From assembly GCA_036346205.1 (NCBI GenBank), contig JARFJB010001495.1:3511001-3575000 (forward strand): a stretch of 64,000 nucleotides of DNA, read 5' to 3'. The notes below the pieces were generated by a model. It saw only the letters and a program-made list of their open reading frames with translations, did no database searches and had not been told where the DNA came from. A program made the position numbers and the translations under genes. Every line of letters starts with the position of its first letter. Within the stretch, counting starts at the first letter, position 1. Below, one piece after another: positions 12,726-28,200 of this stretch. This stretch comes from Vesta saturnalis (Eukaryota > Arthropoda > Insecta > Coleoptera > Lampyridae).

Positions 12726-12997
12726 TTATTGCCAAATATACACCCTTCAAAACGCATAATAGTAATTCTGATCAAACTTTAGCTCGATCTAACTATTCGG
12801 ATATAAATTCAAAAAGTCAAAAAGTGTAATTGCTGAACACTTGTTTAAATTTAAATGATGGTGAAAAATGGGTTTTAGTCCCATTAAAACTTTTTTTCTT
12901 GTCTTCCAAGTTAGAATTTACAATTGGATTGTTATATGTTTGAATTAATAAAAGTCAGCCATATTGTCTATAAATAGTAAATATTTATCGTTCGCAG

Positions 12998-15900
12998 GTG
13001 TGATTATGAAAGAGATTGTACAGATGGTTCTGACGAATTAAATTGTCCAAAACAAAATTGCACTAATGCTCAATTTAGTTGTGGAAATGGTCGGTGTATT
13101 TCTTTACGATGGAAGTGTGATGGTGAAAATGATTGTCGGGATGGCTCTGATGAGAAAGATTGCATGGAACCAGATCCAACAACATGTAAATGTAAGACTG
13201 TTAAAAATATTTTTAACCATGTATTAGTAGCTGTTCCTTAGCTGACGAATTTCATTGTACTGGTGGTGGCGTTAGTTGTATACCGACAACATGGCGTTGT
13301 GATTTAGAAAGTGATTGTAAAGATGGAAGTGATGAATTAAACTGCAGCAATAATACATGTGCTGATTACCAGTTTTCATGTGGACCACCAACTTATCGTT
13401 GTATTTATTCATCTTGGGTGTGTGATCATGACCAAGATTGCTCAGATGGTTTGGATGAAAAAAACTGTACATCAGTTGACATACCTTCCCCGCCAACTAA
13501 TTCATTCCTACCGATGGTATGTACTAAAATTCGATGCTAACAGTAACTCACAATATTTTATAGAATGGTACTACTTGCCATGATTGGATGTTTATGTGCA
13601 CCAATCATAGATGTATACCCTATTGGTGGAAATGTGATTCTGCAGATGATTGTGGGGATAATAGTGATGAAATCGGTTGTGGTAATTTTGTTACTTCACC
13701 GAATCTACCAACTGTTACAACACCAAGCTATGCTATTTGCCAACTGAATCAATTTCAGTGTCGCTCTGGAGTTTGTATATCACTTTCTGACATATGTGAT
13801 GGATCACGAGATTGCCCAGAAGGTGAAGATGAAGAGGACTGTGATAATGCTCACCATTGTTCTATTAATGAATTTACATGTCGTATAGATAGAACCTGCA
13901 TTCCTGTAATATCTACATAAGTATTATTAATACCTTCAAATGTGTTTTTTTAGGAAACTGAGTATTGCAATGGACATAAGGATTGCCCAGATGGTACAGA
14001 TGAGTCATCTTGCTCCACTGATCATAATATTCCAAGTGGTTCTGCAGGACCAAGTTGTTCTGTTGGTTATTTCCCATGTGACAATTTTATGTGCCATCCA
14101 TTAGCAATGCTTTGTGATAATAATCATGACTGTCGTGATGGATTTGATGAAAAAAATTGTAGTTCAGTTACACGCATTTATCAAGTGCTTAATATGGGTG
14201 TTGATGAAAGAAGCATGAATGAAAGTAGTCTAACATTGTATTGGTGGATCAGAACATTCGATAGAGTGAAATTGGAATTTCTACCTAGTATCAGTAAGCA
14301 GGGATCAAATGAATTTGAAAATAAAACTTGGACAGAAAATACTGAATATAAATTTGTGCAGTTGCAGCCTTTCACAAAGTATAATATGACTGTGTATGTT
14401 AGATTGAAAGATACAAACACAGTATTCCCACCAGCTAAATTTTATATCGCAAATACTGCTGAAGGTAAAGTTACAGTTTGGTGATTACTGATTAGACACC
14501 TGTTTTAATTATTTTTAGGAATCCCATCTGAACCTTGGAATGTAACTGTTCAGCAGAGAAATGGATCTCACATTTTAATCTCTTGGAAGAAACCCATAAA
14601 GCCTAACGGTATAATTCAGAATTATGAGATATGTTGGTTCCCTCCAGAGCCTCCTATTCAATTAAAACTAAGTGATGACAGCACTGCACACTTACTTCCG
14701 GCTGATTTTCAAGCTGATCACAAGTACTCCTTTTATGTAAGAGCTCAATTTACTTATCATTTATTCTTATTTACAATTTTTCCTTTATAGGTGATTGCTC
14801 ACAACAGAGCACATGAAAGTAATCAGTCTGAAATTAAATCTATTCTTTTTGATGGGGATTCTGATTTGGATACTGTTACAAATCTTTCAGTATTTGCAAA
14901 GACTACTAATAATATCAGCTTATTGTGGCAATATGAAAGAAAAGTTGATGGGTTTACAGTTACTGTTGAAGCTCTGCATCCCTATCCACAACTACCCTCT
15001 CGAACTACTACAGAAAAAAGTATAGTTATTGATAACTTAGCTCCTGGTGTTTACTATACTTTTAAGGTAAGATACACACAATGTATTTCACTTATGACTT
15101 TTTGGGAAGGCCATTGAATATAAACGTTGAACAAATTTCGCAATATCTATCTTAATATGCTTTAACAAAGCAAAATATGTTCAATATGCTCACACTTGAT
15201 TTTAATAATAATGTTTATTATCCCAGAAAAACACAACAATATGTACAGGATGATCAATTTACCTGGAGAAATGAGTTTTTCTGGGAAATGGCGAAAAAAA
15301 ATAAATTATTTAAAAAAGCCATACATTTTTACTTAATTTTCCTAGAAGACAAGGTAGAAATACAAAAATTACCTTCACGGCGCTAGGCGCTGCGACGATT
15401 CAAAAATACATCTTATGTCATGGTAAAGATCTCCTAATTTTGGATATTTTTCTATGTAACATTTTCTTGTTTCCATTATTTATAAAGTTATGGACAGTTC
15501 TGTAAATTTAATTATGCATGTAAAGTATCAATTACAAGGTTCTATTTATTATTTAAACTATGAATAACACAACTGAGAATACAATTAAATAAACAGGAAA
15601 GAAACAAATAAGTAAACAGAATAACAAAATCAAATAAAGTCAAAACTCAAAGATTTAATAAGTGTTCTATATGAGCGCCATTGTTATTTAACACGTTGAC
15701 TGTCACTGCACTGTTCAGTATTCTTGCCAAAAAGACCCAATGGAATTAACTCTATAATCTACTTAAAATATTATTTGTTGGTGCATATAAATAATCAAAA
15801 TATGCAAAAACAGCAATTAAAAAAAAAAGCTCCGAGTTATCTCATAGTTGGCTTCTGGAACAGGAATTCCTTTGCGGAAGCCGCAGTACGAGATTACTCG

Positions 15901-17253
15901 TAGGCAAATATGTGCGCGCGTAAGTGCTCCCTTTCGCATGCGCGATTTTGTCTTTAAAATGTTATGTCATTTAGTGCTTTCTTTTATAATTTATGTTACT
16001 GTAATTATTATTTTTACTGTGTTTACAATTCTACCAATGTATTCTTGTTATTTAATTTCACCTATAAGAAGTAAGTAAACAGTATTTTTTCTACAAACTA
16101 TGTAACTTATTTAGTAGGCAGTGACTATAGGCACGTGAAAATTGACGAATTATAACCTCAATGTGTCTAAAAAAATGGAAATGAAAAGGAAAATTCAAAT
16201 CTACAGTAACCTAGGTGGATTGTAGGGAAACATTGCTTGGATCCTAGGTTACCGTAGATTTTAATTTTCCTTTTTATTCCCATTTTTTTAGACACATTGA
16301 GGTTATAATTAGTCAATTTTCACGTGCCTATAGTCACTGCCTATTTAGTATCTGATTTTATTGCAGATTTTACAAGTCATTGTTAACCTTGACTAGCCTG
16401 ATGTTCCGTATTTTAATTAAATATGGATAAAAATAAACCACTGCCTGATGAGAGACCTGAATATCTTGCTAGTATATCTTCCACTGAATTTGATGATATT
16501 TATTCCGAGTATGACACCGATAGTAGCAACTACAATCCGTCCTCGGACTCAAATTATTGTGATGATCTGCAAGTAACTTCAAATAATGATATATGGACAG
16601 ATATTTAGGAACAAGTCGAAGAATCTCTATTCCAAGATACCGCTGGAATAAAATTTGGCAGTATAGAAATAACAATGCAAGAGTTGTGGACATGTTTTTT
16701 GCCGATGATTTTGTACAGTTACTTGTCGACCAAACTAATTTATATACTAAGCAAGAAATTGCAAAGCGTACAGCTCTTAAAAATCTCACAGGGCATCCAA
16801 GTGGGTAGATGTCAGCATTCATGAAATGAAAATTTTCATTGCATTGTTATTACAAATGAGTCCTTGAAATTTTCCATCAATAGAGCATTACAGGACTACA
16901 GACCCTTTATATAATATAATGTTTTGGAGACTACACATGTGTCGAGGTAGATTCCAATTACTATTTTGCTACATTCATTTCGCTGATAATACTCTGGAAA
17001 ATTCGGACAGATTATTTAAAATAAGACCTATACTAAGTCATTTTAATAACGAATTTCGCGAGAAGTGTGTTCCAGATAAAGATATCTGTATTGACGAATC
17101 AATGATGTTATGGCATGGGAGATTAAATCTAAGACAGTATATAAACAATAAAAAACATAAATACGGAATCAAGCTTTACGAATTATGCCAGTTGGATGAA
17201 ATTGTCATCAAAAACATAAGAGATCAAAGTTTTCAGAATTAAAAATGTTATGT

Positions 17254-17308
<55 letters not shown>

Positions 17309-19132
17309 GGTGTTACTTAAGTGTATGTACTTATTTTAAGGGGTGATTCCTGAGGCGATTTCGAGCCGGAAAGTTCATATGAATGTATGTCCTCAGAAGC
17401 TTCGTTATCGATCTACAGGCTGTTGAAGTTGTTGTGTTTTTTCAGTTTTTTTCAAATTTTTCGAAAACCCTTCTAGATATTACATTGAAATTTTACATAT
17501 TGTATAAGGGCATGAAGGCCCTTATTTCAACTGAAAAGTTCATTTTTAATTTAACCAGTGGCGTGGATACAGCTAGGTCATGACATAAATTCCACAAAAA
17601 AAAATTTGATACGCCACTGTTTTATATGACGCGTTTACACGATATTCATTAGAAATCAATTCCGAACAAAAAAGGTCTCCATACATTTTCACGGAAAACT
17701 CACCGTTTAGGAAAAAATAATTAAAAAGTGTCGTGTCGTTATAACGTGCAGTTTATTTACAAGATAAAGTTATGTCACAAAAACACAAGTGAGCTCTGTC
17801 CGTTGATAAGGAAACATCGCTATGTATTTCGTTAATAATCCTATCATGTCAATCTTATTCTTGACAGGCAATAACTAGTTTAAAAATTTGTTCTTTTTGT
17901 TGTTTTCCAAGTGTTTTGTCTTCATAAAAGTATGAGAAATGGTCAATTATGCTATTTCGGAGAGGACCGATATGCATTTCGTCTATGGTCTGGCTGACGG
18001 CAATGCTAAACAAGCCAGGCGTCTTTATCAGTGATGTTCCCGATAGTAGAACATTCACAAACATCCATCTGCGACTGTCTCAATATGGCAGTTTACAAAA
18101 TGGAAACTAGAGGGACGACCTCGTACAGTGAGGACGGCGGAAGTAGAGGAGGCTGTTCTCAATGAAATTGAACAGAATCCAGAATCTAGTACACGCAAAA
18201 TTGGGAGTGCGTTGAATATTTGCCACAAAACTGTATGGGAAATTTTGAGAGAATATTTGCTGTATCCGTATCATCTGCAAAGAGTGCAACCTCTCCTTCC
18301 ACAAGATTTTCCAGCACGCAGGAATTTTTCCATGTGGTTTCTCCAGAAGGTTGCAGAAAATCCACATTTCGACAGGCAAGTTATCTTCACGGATGAAGCA
18401 AATTTCTCCAGAGAAGCAATCAGAAATTTTCGTAATGCTCATTTATGGAGCGAAGAGAACCCTCATGTTATAGTAGAAACAAAATTTCAGCAGCAATTTT
18501 CAGTCAACGTGTGGGTTGGTATTATTGGAGATTTTTTAGTTGGACCATTCTTTCTTCCAAGGCGCCTTGACGGCAATACCTATCGTGCGTTTCTTCAAAA
18601 TAATTTGCCTGAATTACTAGAAAATGTCCCTCTTCTAGTACGTCAGCACATGTGGTTCATGCACGACGGTGCCCCGGCCCACTTCAGCATTTTGGTGCGT
18701 GAATATTTGAATTCAGTTTACCCAAATCGATGGATAGGTCGTGAGGGCCCTCAGTTCTGGCCACCGAGATCGCCTGATCTGAACAGTTTAGACTTTTATT
18801 TCTGGAGGCATCTTAAAACTCTAGTTTATAATACACCAGTTCAGACGTTGGAAGACTTACGCAATAGAATAATTGAGGGCTGTGCAACCATACAGAACAC
18901 ACCGGGAATTTTTGAAAGAGTGCGTCGTTCAATGAGGAGAAGAGCAGAAACCTGTATAGAAGCGGATGGTGGCCATTTTCAGCATGTTTTATGAATGACT
19001 GCACAAAAGTTTTTCCCTTTATTGTTCAGTTTCTGTAAATAGTTTCTATGTTAGGAATAAATGCACGTTATAACGACACGACACTTTTTAATTATTTTTT
19101 CTTAAACGGTAAAATTTCAATGTAATATCTAG

Positions 19133-19189
<57 letters not shown>

Positions 19190-19202
19190 ATAGCATTCTG
19201 AA

Positions 19203-19266
<64 letters not shown>

Positions 19267-22200
19267 TATCTATCTTTTTAGTATCTTCCATGCATGTGAG
19301 AAGTTTCAATTTAATAGCTCCATCTAAACAACTAGTTTACTTGAAAAAAACTTGAAAACTGTGTAGGTTAACAGGTACTTCCGGTGGTCCTGTATGTGCC
19401 AAAAGTTGTTACGGATCTAGGATTTTGCCATAATAGCCGCATGCCAAATTTCATCGCTTCAGCTCAAACCACTATCATGTTTATATACACTTACACAAGC
19501 GGCATGCTAAAAATGGCCAAAATGGATTCAGAGAGCCTCAAAACGTCAAAATTTCGAGGTCGAATTTTTTCGTGATCCCAATACCTTTCTTTACTATACT
19601 TCTTATAGTATACAGGAATCCAAACGTGAAAAAATCTTGAGGTTAAATTTTTTCATGATCGTAATATTTTCCCTTTACTATGCTTCATATAGTATACGGG
19701 AATGTAAAAATATTGGAAATTGGAAATAGTGGAACAACTCATGACCTTCCAACCTGCAAAGTGAGAAGAAATGAAATAATTTCAATAACAATGTTGTTAT
19801 GATAATTAGGCAGCCTCTTTTTTAATACGTTCATTATCAAAATAGGCAACATTGTAAAAACAAAAACAATCTATGTTAGATAAACGTTTAAAACTTCATG
19901 TCGGGTAGAGGTTAATAGACATCTAGATGCTAACTTTAAAAAAATTCCAAACCCTCCCGCGTCTATAAAAAATATAATACGGTTTAAGTATTTTCAATTA
20001 TATTTATTTAATTTTTAGACTTATTTCGCTTTACAATAAGGAACTTTATACAGAAAAGTTATGTAAAATTGAATTTTCTTTAAAAAATATGTCTCCATAT
20101 TTTCTTATAATATTAATCATTATTCAAATATTGAAAGAATTTGAAGTAACATTTAAATTCTAATTTTTTTGCCGCTAAAGTACACATATCAAAAAATTGC
20201 ATAGAACAGAATTGTTCTATACGTTTAAAGTCTGTATATTGGTATTTTTATATCTTTGATTAAAATCAAAAACAGCTCCTAATAAAAACCCCTCTCTGCT
20301 GCTGAAGTTCACCCAAAATCTAATTAGCTTCAGGAGAAATGAAAACAGAGTTATATATATGAAATTTTAAGTATGTATGTGCTTTTGTGCTGGAGTTATC
20401 GTGGATACTAACATACATCCACTCACACAAACATCATGGTTGACCTTGATGACACTGTCAAACGTGAAATGAGAAAATAATTTGTAGTTTCTCAGGTTTA
20501 TCGATTTAGTGGTAGTGCAAAAAAAGTCTATTGCATAACCTTTTATACCTACATATGTATATGTAAGTTGGGAGATAAAAATGTTTTAACTTCAAAGTTT
20601 GACACTTCTCATTTATATGTCATATGAAAACAAATATTGTATGTTCCCCAGCCTGCTAGCATTTATTCTAAACATAATAATTGGTCTGATGAAAACCCAT
20701 ATAATACTAAAGAAGTTTAAAGAAAGGGTTACTTTGGTATCATCGTATGATCTGGAATTGTAGGATGACATAGTCCATATTTTTTATTGTAAATAGAACT
20801 TAGTAATTAATACTTTATATACATAATTCAATTTACAGAACTACCCACATCTGTATAAAGAATGGAAACATAAAAAAATGTTATATACTCTCGTGGACAA
20901 ATTTAGAGGAACGCCAAAGAAATAAATAAAATTACAAAGTTTTGTTATATGATTGATATTTTAATTCGTATAATAGTTATTTACAATTTCATTTTCGTAA
21001 TGTTTCATTTTACGTAGTATGAAATTACAATATGAACATTGTACAAGGTTTTATCTACTATCAACAGTTTTAATTATATATGGAAATAAGTAATTCAATC
21101 AGCGAAATGTATTAAGAATGGTATTATCCAAGCAGACATATTATATAATTGTCATTGTAAAGTTTAATCAAACTCAGATTCAATCAAAAACAAAATTAAC
21201 ATAACCACGCAAATACCAATGAATATTTATTGTTCAGTATACAGGGCAATATTGTGTATTGCCTCCTCTTGCTCTTAACACTGCTTGCAGCCTCTTACGC
21301 ATTCCTCTAATCATTTTATCAATATACTCTTGGGGAATTTGATCCCATTCCACCAATAGCATGTTTCTAGGTGCTTGTAAGTTCGAAGGTTCAATATTTC
21401 TGTGCTTTAGTTGTCTCCCAAGTCTGTCCCAAACATGTTTTATTGGGTTTATACCTGGTGACCTCGCTGGCCATTGCAGGGTGTGAACATTTTCACCAAT
21501 ATGTGGTGCGAAAGTCATATCAAGGTGTTCTAAAATGTCTGTCGCAAATATTGCAGCTGTAAACCAAAAAATAACTTTTAATTTGATCATTTCTACTTAT
21601 TATTTTAATATTAACATGAATTGGAGCAAACCAGTTGATCACTTTGCCTTTCAAAAAAAAATTAAAGGTGAAATTTTTTCAAAGCCTCTGGAATGGTAGT
21701 GGAAATACTTGAACTATGTTTTTTTCTTAATTATTGACTCACCCTATGTGTTAATCAAGCAAAGGTATAGAAAGTGCTTACACTCTATATGAAAGACGAT
21801 TCTTTTACCCGCATTTTGATTTTTATTCATTAATTTATCTTTAAATTTGTCTGAATTACAGCATTAGCTGTAACCTCCCTAATTACCAACTTTTTGAATT
21901 TATCGGGAAACAGTTTTCTAGTAAAATAAACCAATACAAATTATAAAAAGCATGTTTATTCAACACAAAATTATAAACTGCGATAACTGTTTAATACCTC
22001 CCCTAGCAACTCTGAGTTTCTATTCTACGCTGCATACCGGAAATTAGGTTTTTTATCTTTTCCAATAGTAGCATTGTGTTTCTCTATAACTGACACAAGA
22101 CAGGTGACAGTAGACTGCAGTTTCTAAATTGCAAACCAAATCAAATGAAGTTTGTTTATTGCAATCTATGTTGTAATGTGGTTGTATGTTTCCATTTAAG

Positions 22201-25200
22201 ATCAGCACTAGAGCAGCAGTCAAATTCATCTTTGGAGATAAACACGCCATTCTAGATGCACAATTAATGTGGTAGCTAGATAAACAATGCAACTTAATTT
22301 GACTCTATTAACTGATTTTGAGCATTTTTTGCATGTGATTTTATCCATATGAGAAAATTATGCTGTATTGTTTTAAAAATTTTGGTGCAACAACATAAGT
22401 CTAGGGTTTAACAGGGGTAAGAAACATTACACCTATGCCACTTATTGTGGTGGCTTATATAACATATTAACAAATACTGACAAAAACTGCAACTTCTTGG
22501 TTTTTGTAAATAGAATGTTTATCATTTTTATTTTCAGTTTGAATACATAATACATAAAGCATCTATTACACATGACCTTCAAACCTACAAAGTGGAAATT
22601 AAATGAAATAATGTATTTTTTTAGGATAATTAGGCAACCTCTTTTGTAGTACGTTCATAATGAAAATAGGCAACATATTAAGAATAACAATAATAATAAA
22701 AACCACCACACACCCACAACCAAATACCCACACAACCACACTCAAAATACTCTTTTTCCCAAAAAGTTCTAATAAGACGTTGTGTGAATTGTGCTGTATA
22801 TGAGTCCTCTACCAATAATTAAATTTTTTGTAGGTAAACCCATATAAAAAATCTTTCCATGGAATTCCAAGCAGTATTTCTGCTAGAACCAATGGTGATC
22901 AATTACCTGTTATTAATAAACTAGAAGCACTTGTTGATAAAAGTGTAGGAACATCTGTTAAACTTAGTTGGGAAAGGCCAAAAGATAACCGTAAAGTTAA
23001 CTGGATTTATGGAGTTTACTACGGACTGAATGAAGAAGAAACGCTACATAGTAATACATTATTTTTATGGATATTTTTTAATAACTACAAAATTTTTAGA
23101 ATCGAGATTCAATACGACAGATACGACTGTAACAGTTACTCATTTAGAAGCATGTGAAACTTATATATTTTCTGTGGGAATTGTTGGTCCTATGGGTGTT
23201 GGAAATATATCAAGTATCTCTCCAACTGTAATGACATCGTTGAACAAAAAGGCTGCTCCTAAAAGGCTTAGCATAACACAACACTCGTCTGACCACCTTA
23301 GTATGGTAGTTTCATGGTCTGCTTCTTGTCCTACCTTTTCAGAAGCTGTTGGATATATAGTAAGTATATGAAATAGTTGTGTTTTACACATAGTGTAGTT
23401 GCTGAAATAATCATTTGAACAGGGGCAACATGAAAAGCGATTAGACTTGTTTTCTGTGCAGTCCGCATGTTGTACTAACATTTTTTATAAATGAATATTT
23501 TTAAAGTATAAAGTAAAATTCTGCAATTTTGTTTTATCGTTATTAAGATAAAAGATAAAATGCGTCTACTGAAAATTATTGTATCTGGATGAGTTTTCTA
23601 AAGCCATGAATAAAGCTATCTTCGACAAAAATACCCCCCAAAACCCCAAAACCTATTATGTGAACCATAAAACTGAAATTAATAAAATTTTGGGAAACCG
23701 AATTAAGGCACATATACAACGTTTTTCGTGGTATTTGTGACGTAATCATTAAAAATGGCGGACAGCCACCATTTTGTAAAATCATTTTAAATGAGATCAT
23801 GGCAAGTAATACCTCGTTTGAAAGCTAGTTTCATGTTCTTTTCAACGACATCATCAACATTAAAATATTACTACTGATGTGAGTTTCAACCCAAAAACCT
23901 CAAAGCATTAATTGGCGTTTTTGGGTTGAAACTCATGAATCAGTAGTAATATTTTAATGTTGTTGATGTCGTTGAAAAGGACTTGAAACGAACTTTCAAA
24001 TGAGATATTACTTGCCATATGATCCCATTTAAAATTATTATACAAATAGGCGGCTATTTTGTAAAATATTTTTAAATGGGATCATATGGCAAGTAATACC
24101 TCATTGGAAAGCTCATTTCAAATCCTTTTCAACGGCAACCACATTGAAATATTACTACTGATTTATGAGTTTCAAACCAAAAACGTAAAAGCATTGACTG
24201 ACGTTTTTGGGTTGAAACTCAGGAATCAGTCATAATATTTTAATGTTGTTGATTTTGTTGAAAAGGAATTGGAACAAGCTTTTAAATGAGTACTACTTGC
24301 CATATGATCCCATTTAAAATTATTTTACAAAATGACGGCTGTCCGCCATTTTTATACTTAAAAATAGGTCTACCTACTCATCTATAAATCCCTACGTGGC
24401 TTCTGTGCTAACACGTGGTAGTATTTTTAAAGAACTCTGGAAAAAATATCCATTTAATTCCTTCTGTATCTGAACACTCCGCCGTGCTGAGACGTAGGAA
24501 TTCATAAAACGCGATTGAGGTATAGATGGCGTTGAGATGCAGAGAAATTAATCGATCCCAGGAAACCATAAAAATAGGTGAATGTGAAAGGGCACTTAAT
24601 TCTAAGAATTTTTTAAAATATGAACATTTTTCGAAAAGTCAATAGTTTTTGAGATATTTTAATTTCAATATAATTTTTTTTAATGATAAATCTCGTCGAC
24701 TTTTTTAAATCAAATCCATAGTAATAGTCATTTTGATAAAAAATGAAAGAACATATTATTTTCAAATACATCTCATATGCATACTAATTCATCCAATCGC
24801 CATGAAAGGGAGAGAGAGAATGTGTTTTATATATGAGCGGATCAAAACGCGCCGGATACTGTAAGTGGTTTATATTTTTATTTTTATACAAATCTATACG
24901 TTTTGAAACGTATAGATTTTTATAAATATTAATATAAAGATATACACCATTAAAAACCAAAAAGCTAAGTATTTGAATTATAGTTATATATATATTTATA
25001 GAAATCTTGTTTTATTGAGCAGAAATGTAGAATATTGTTACAAATAATATCACTTTATTTATTGCTGTAATTAATTTTGAGCTGTTGCCCATGATTTTTG
25101 TAAGAAAAGTTTTTACATTTAGACATAGCAGTTCCACTTTCCCTATGTATTAGCTGTCGCATAGTGTCTACTACTCTTCTTCGTAACTTTCTTTCTACTT

Positions 25201-28200
25201 GCGGTTTTCACCTAGGTCGAGTATATACAATCTTCTTTGGTCAGTTCGGTTTTTGTTCCACTCTGGATTTTTTGTTTGCCATGGTGAAACTGCATTTATG
25301 CCAGATTATACAATGACATTTTAAAATATTACAAACGGATGTCTTTTTGTGGCTCTTTACGCTGTATTCTTTTACCAATTTATTTATGGTATCAAGTGCA
25401 CCTTTTTGTACTATTGTAATGGAGTCTCATGTCTGGCTGCATATCATTTTCTTCACCACTTATGGACTTGAGTTGTGATGTTCAATGCTCAATAAAATAA
25501 CGGCACTTTTCTTTTTGTTGACGTACAATGGGAGAGTGATATATTTGTTGAAAGCAAATAAGGAGCTTTTTTCCTCTCTTTTGGGATGAGCCAAAGGCAC
25601 TGTATCAGCTTTAACCCATAGTTTCACAAAGGGTTATTCCATGATTATATAGTTCCTGAGCAAGTGGAACACTTGTAAACAAATTTCTCAGTTGTATATT
25701 CTGCAACCGTTTTGAATTCCCTCTACTAATCAAGGACTCTTTTACACTGTTGTTTTTACCTTTGTCAATTTTAGAGATTAGAAATATATGTTATTAAAAA
25801 TTATTGTTAATTTTATTAAATACATAAATAAAAAGTTTACCTCGAGTAGGATTTTTTTCATAACAAACATTTTCGTTCATAACAAAAACTAATTAATAAT
25901 AAAAAAATAATTTAATATTAGTCAAGTTGCATTGGTATGTGTGAATCCTTGCGATATTGCAGGCTCACATTCCATTAATATAAGTAATTTGATTGTAATC
26001 TCATTATATTTAGAATTTACATCAGTTCTACATACATGAAGACAAAATTTACGTTGATTGGCGCAGTTGGTTAGCGCGGTACTCTAGCAAAGTACAGGTC
26101 GTAGGTTCAAATCCTACTCGAGCTAAACTTTTTATTTATGTATTTAATAAAATTAACAATAATTTTTAATTACATATTTACCTTTGAACTTATGCGTTCA
26201 TAACAAAACTTATAATAAGAAGTATATGTTGTTTCACAATCAACAAGAGCCCATATTTTGCTGGGTTGGATTTTATGTAAACCCCAAAAGGGCATTTTGC
26301 ATGTAGTGTCACGAGTTGCTCATCAACAGTCGTCTGAAAAGTAAGTATGATTTTCAGAGAATATTATTAGAGGTTAGGATGTGACAATATTAGAAAAAAA
26401 GAAGTGAGTACAAATAATGATGTGTGGGGTTCGAAGTGTTCCCCTTTGGCACTCCAAAGGTTAAGTTAAAAAATTATTTTAAGTAACAGAAGTTATTTAC
26501 CTACTTATAGGTTTTCATACATCATACATAAATCATATTTCAAATAGCGCTTGTTCATACTGCTTAGAGTAAAAGCTTTTTTTTTGGCAGCGAATCTTAA
26601 TTGTCTGCGAAAATCCACCAACCATTGTTTCGCAGAAATCGGTGCAACTCTTTCTCCTGAGTTCAAAAATGCCCTATTTATTGGGATTATTTGAAACAGT
26701 ACGATATTAATTATTAAATGTGATTTCGAAAAGTAATGCGGTGTTAGGGTTGTCAATGTTTGCGTTAAATTAAGAATCTGGGTACTAAACAGTGCACAAC
26801 ATTTATTAAAAGAAACATAAACTGAACGAAAACAAACAAAATAAGACTTGAAAGGGTTTTTGTTTTCTGGTGGCAAAAATACATACTTCAAGTATACCTA
26901 TAATGATATATAAATATGCGGTTTTCGGCCGCTTGAAAGTAAAAAATGAACTCCATACTGAGTTACCTAGTTGCTTGTTGTTTTGACAAGAGCCTACATT
27001 TCGATCACACGAGTTTCGTTCTTGACTAACACCGCACCACTTTTCGAATTACGCCACATTTAATTATTAATATGGGGCATGCTGTTTCAAATAATCCCAA
27101 TAAATAGGGCATTTTAAACTCATCGTTTGCATCGTTTTCCGCGATAAACATACAGGGTTGCCATTTAAAAATATAAACTTTGACGTCATATCCGGAAAGT
27201 GCGCAGCGGGCTACATGTGCGACACAGGAAAAAGTCCGGAATCAAAATAAAAAATCGACGTGTCGCAGGATTTTGACCACAAATTAACGATTTCGAAAAT
27301 AATCGATTTATCCATTATTTTCTGAGCGCAAATTAACAATAGATTATTATTGTTTAAAACTGTATATGCCTTTTGTACTGCATTTCTTTAAATGCCTTGG
27401 AGTAATTTCGTACTAATGGCAACTTAACGTTTTATTTTCTTCTATTCTTCTTTTTGTTTTTCATATCTGTTGTGATAGAAAAAAAATTATTTCTGGTTCA
27501 GAATTGGAGTGGGGTAAACCAATTTTGCTAATGTAGCACTATTTTGAAAGGGGACAGTACTATCAAAACTTTTCATATTATAAACCTCATGGAAACATTT
27601 TGTCAATTTGTAATATTTTTAGTTGATTAATCTTATTGCCATCTAAGAAAACCAACAAATTTCTCCATTCTACTTCACATTGATCAATGTCAAGAAATTC
27701 TTTAAAATGTAACATTAAATACCTTATGTCAAAATTACGACTACATTCAGTAAATGCAATATTGGGGCTAATATATGACATGCTCTTCAAAATATCATTG
27801 CGTAGAGGTAGTCCTTTTTATATTTCTAATGCAGCTGTTACATAGAAATTTAAACACTAATTAATTCATTACATTCATTTCCTGGATATACATTTTCCAA
27901 AGGCAAATAATTGTTGGGACATTTGATATTAACTGAGCCTAAATTTTTGTTCTAGAGCAATTTCAAGGTTCATAAAATTCTGACAATTGTTTCATTAACA
28001 TTTTCGACTTAGAATATAGTGTGTTTATTTGAGGAGTATGTGGCTTGAATAATGCTCAGAATTACCAATATTATGATGCAAAAACATATGGTTGCTATTT
28101 AAAAAAGTTGCGAGACGTCATAGCTCTTTTAAATATGGCGAGAAAAAAGCTTCCGATGAGTGACAATGTGCGCATTAAAAAATAAACATCGACGGGTCTT

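Larger units (their letters stand above)
25090..26345 (-). pseudogene. Heavily decayed piggyBac-like transposase D
   Basis: Minus-strand remnant of a piggyBac closer in motif to the classical DEQL type. Reading from 26345 down: TVDEQLVTLHAKCPFGVYIK and NPAKYGLLLIV (first catalytic block); then, beyond a SINE-like insertion, LFTSVPLAQELYNHGITLC, NSTKGALDTINKLVKEYS (the third block, where the usual GVD reads GALD) and NPEWNKNRTDQRRLYILDLG. Several stops and shifts separate these pieces. Long dead. Confidence 0.65.

Noticed and set aside
15848..16078. Small hydrophobic membrane protein
   Set aside because: No homologous pattern or transcript context; it lies in the leader of a truncated piggyBac inside an intron and its hydrophobicity fits AT-rich sequence.
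26052..26124. A functional tRNA-Ala gene
   Set aside because: The D, anticodon and T arms fold, but the acceptor stem does not pair and the same sequence recurs as part of a dispersed repeat, so it is a SINE head.
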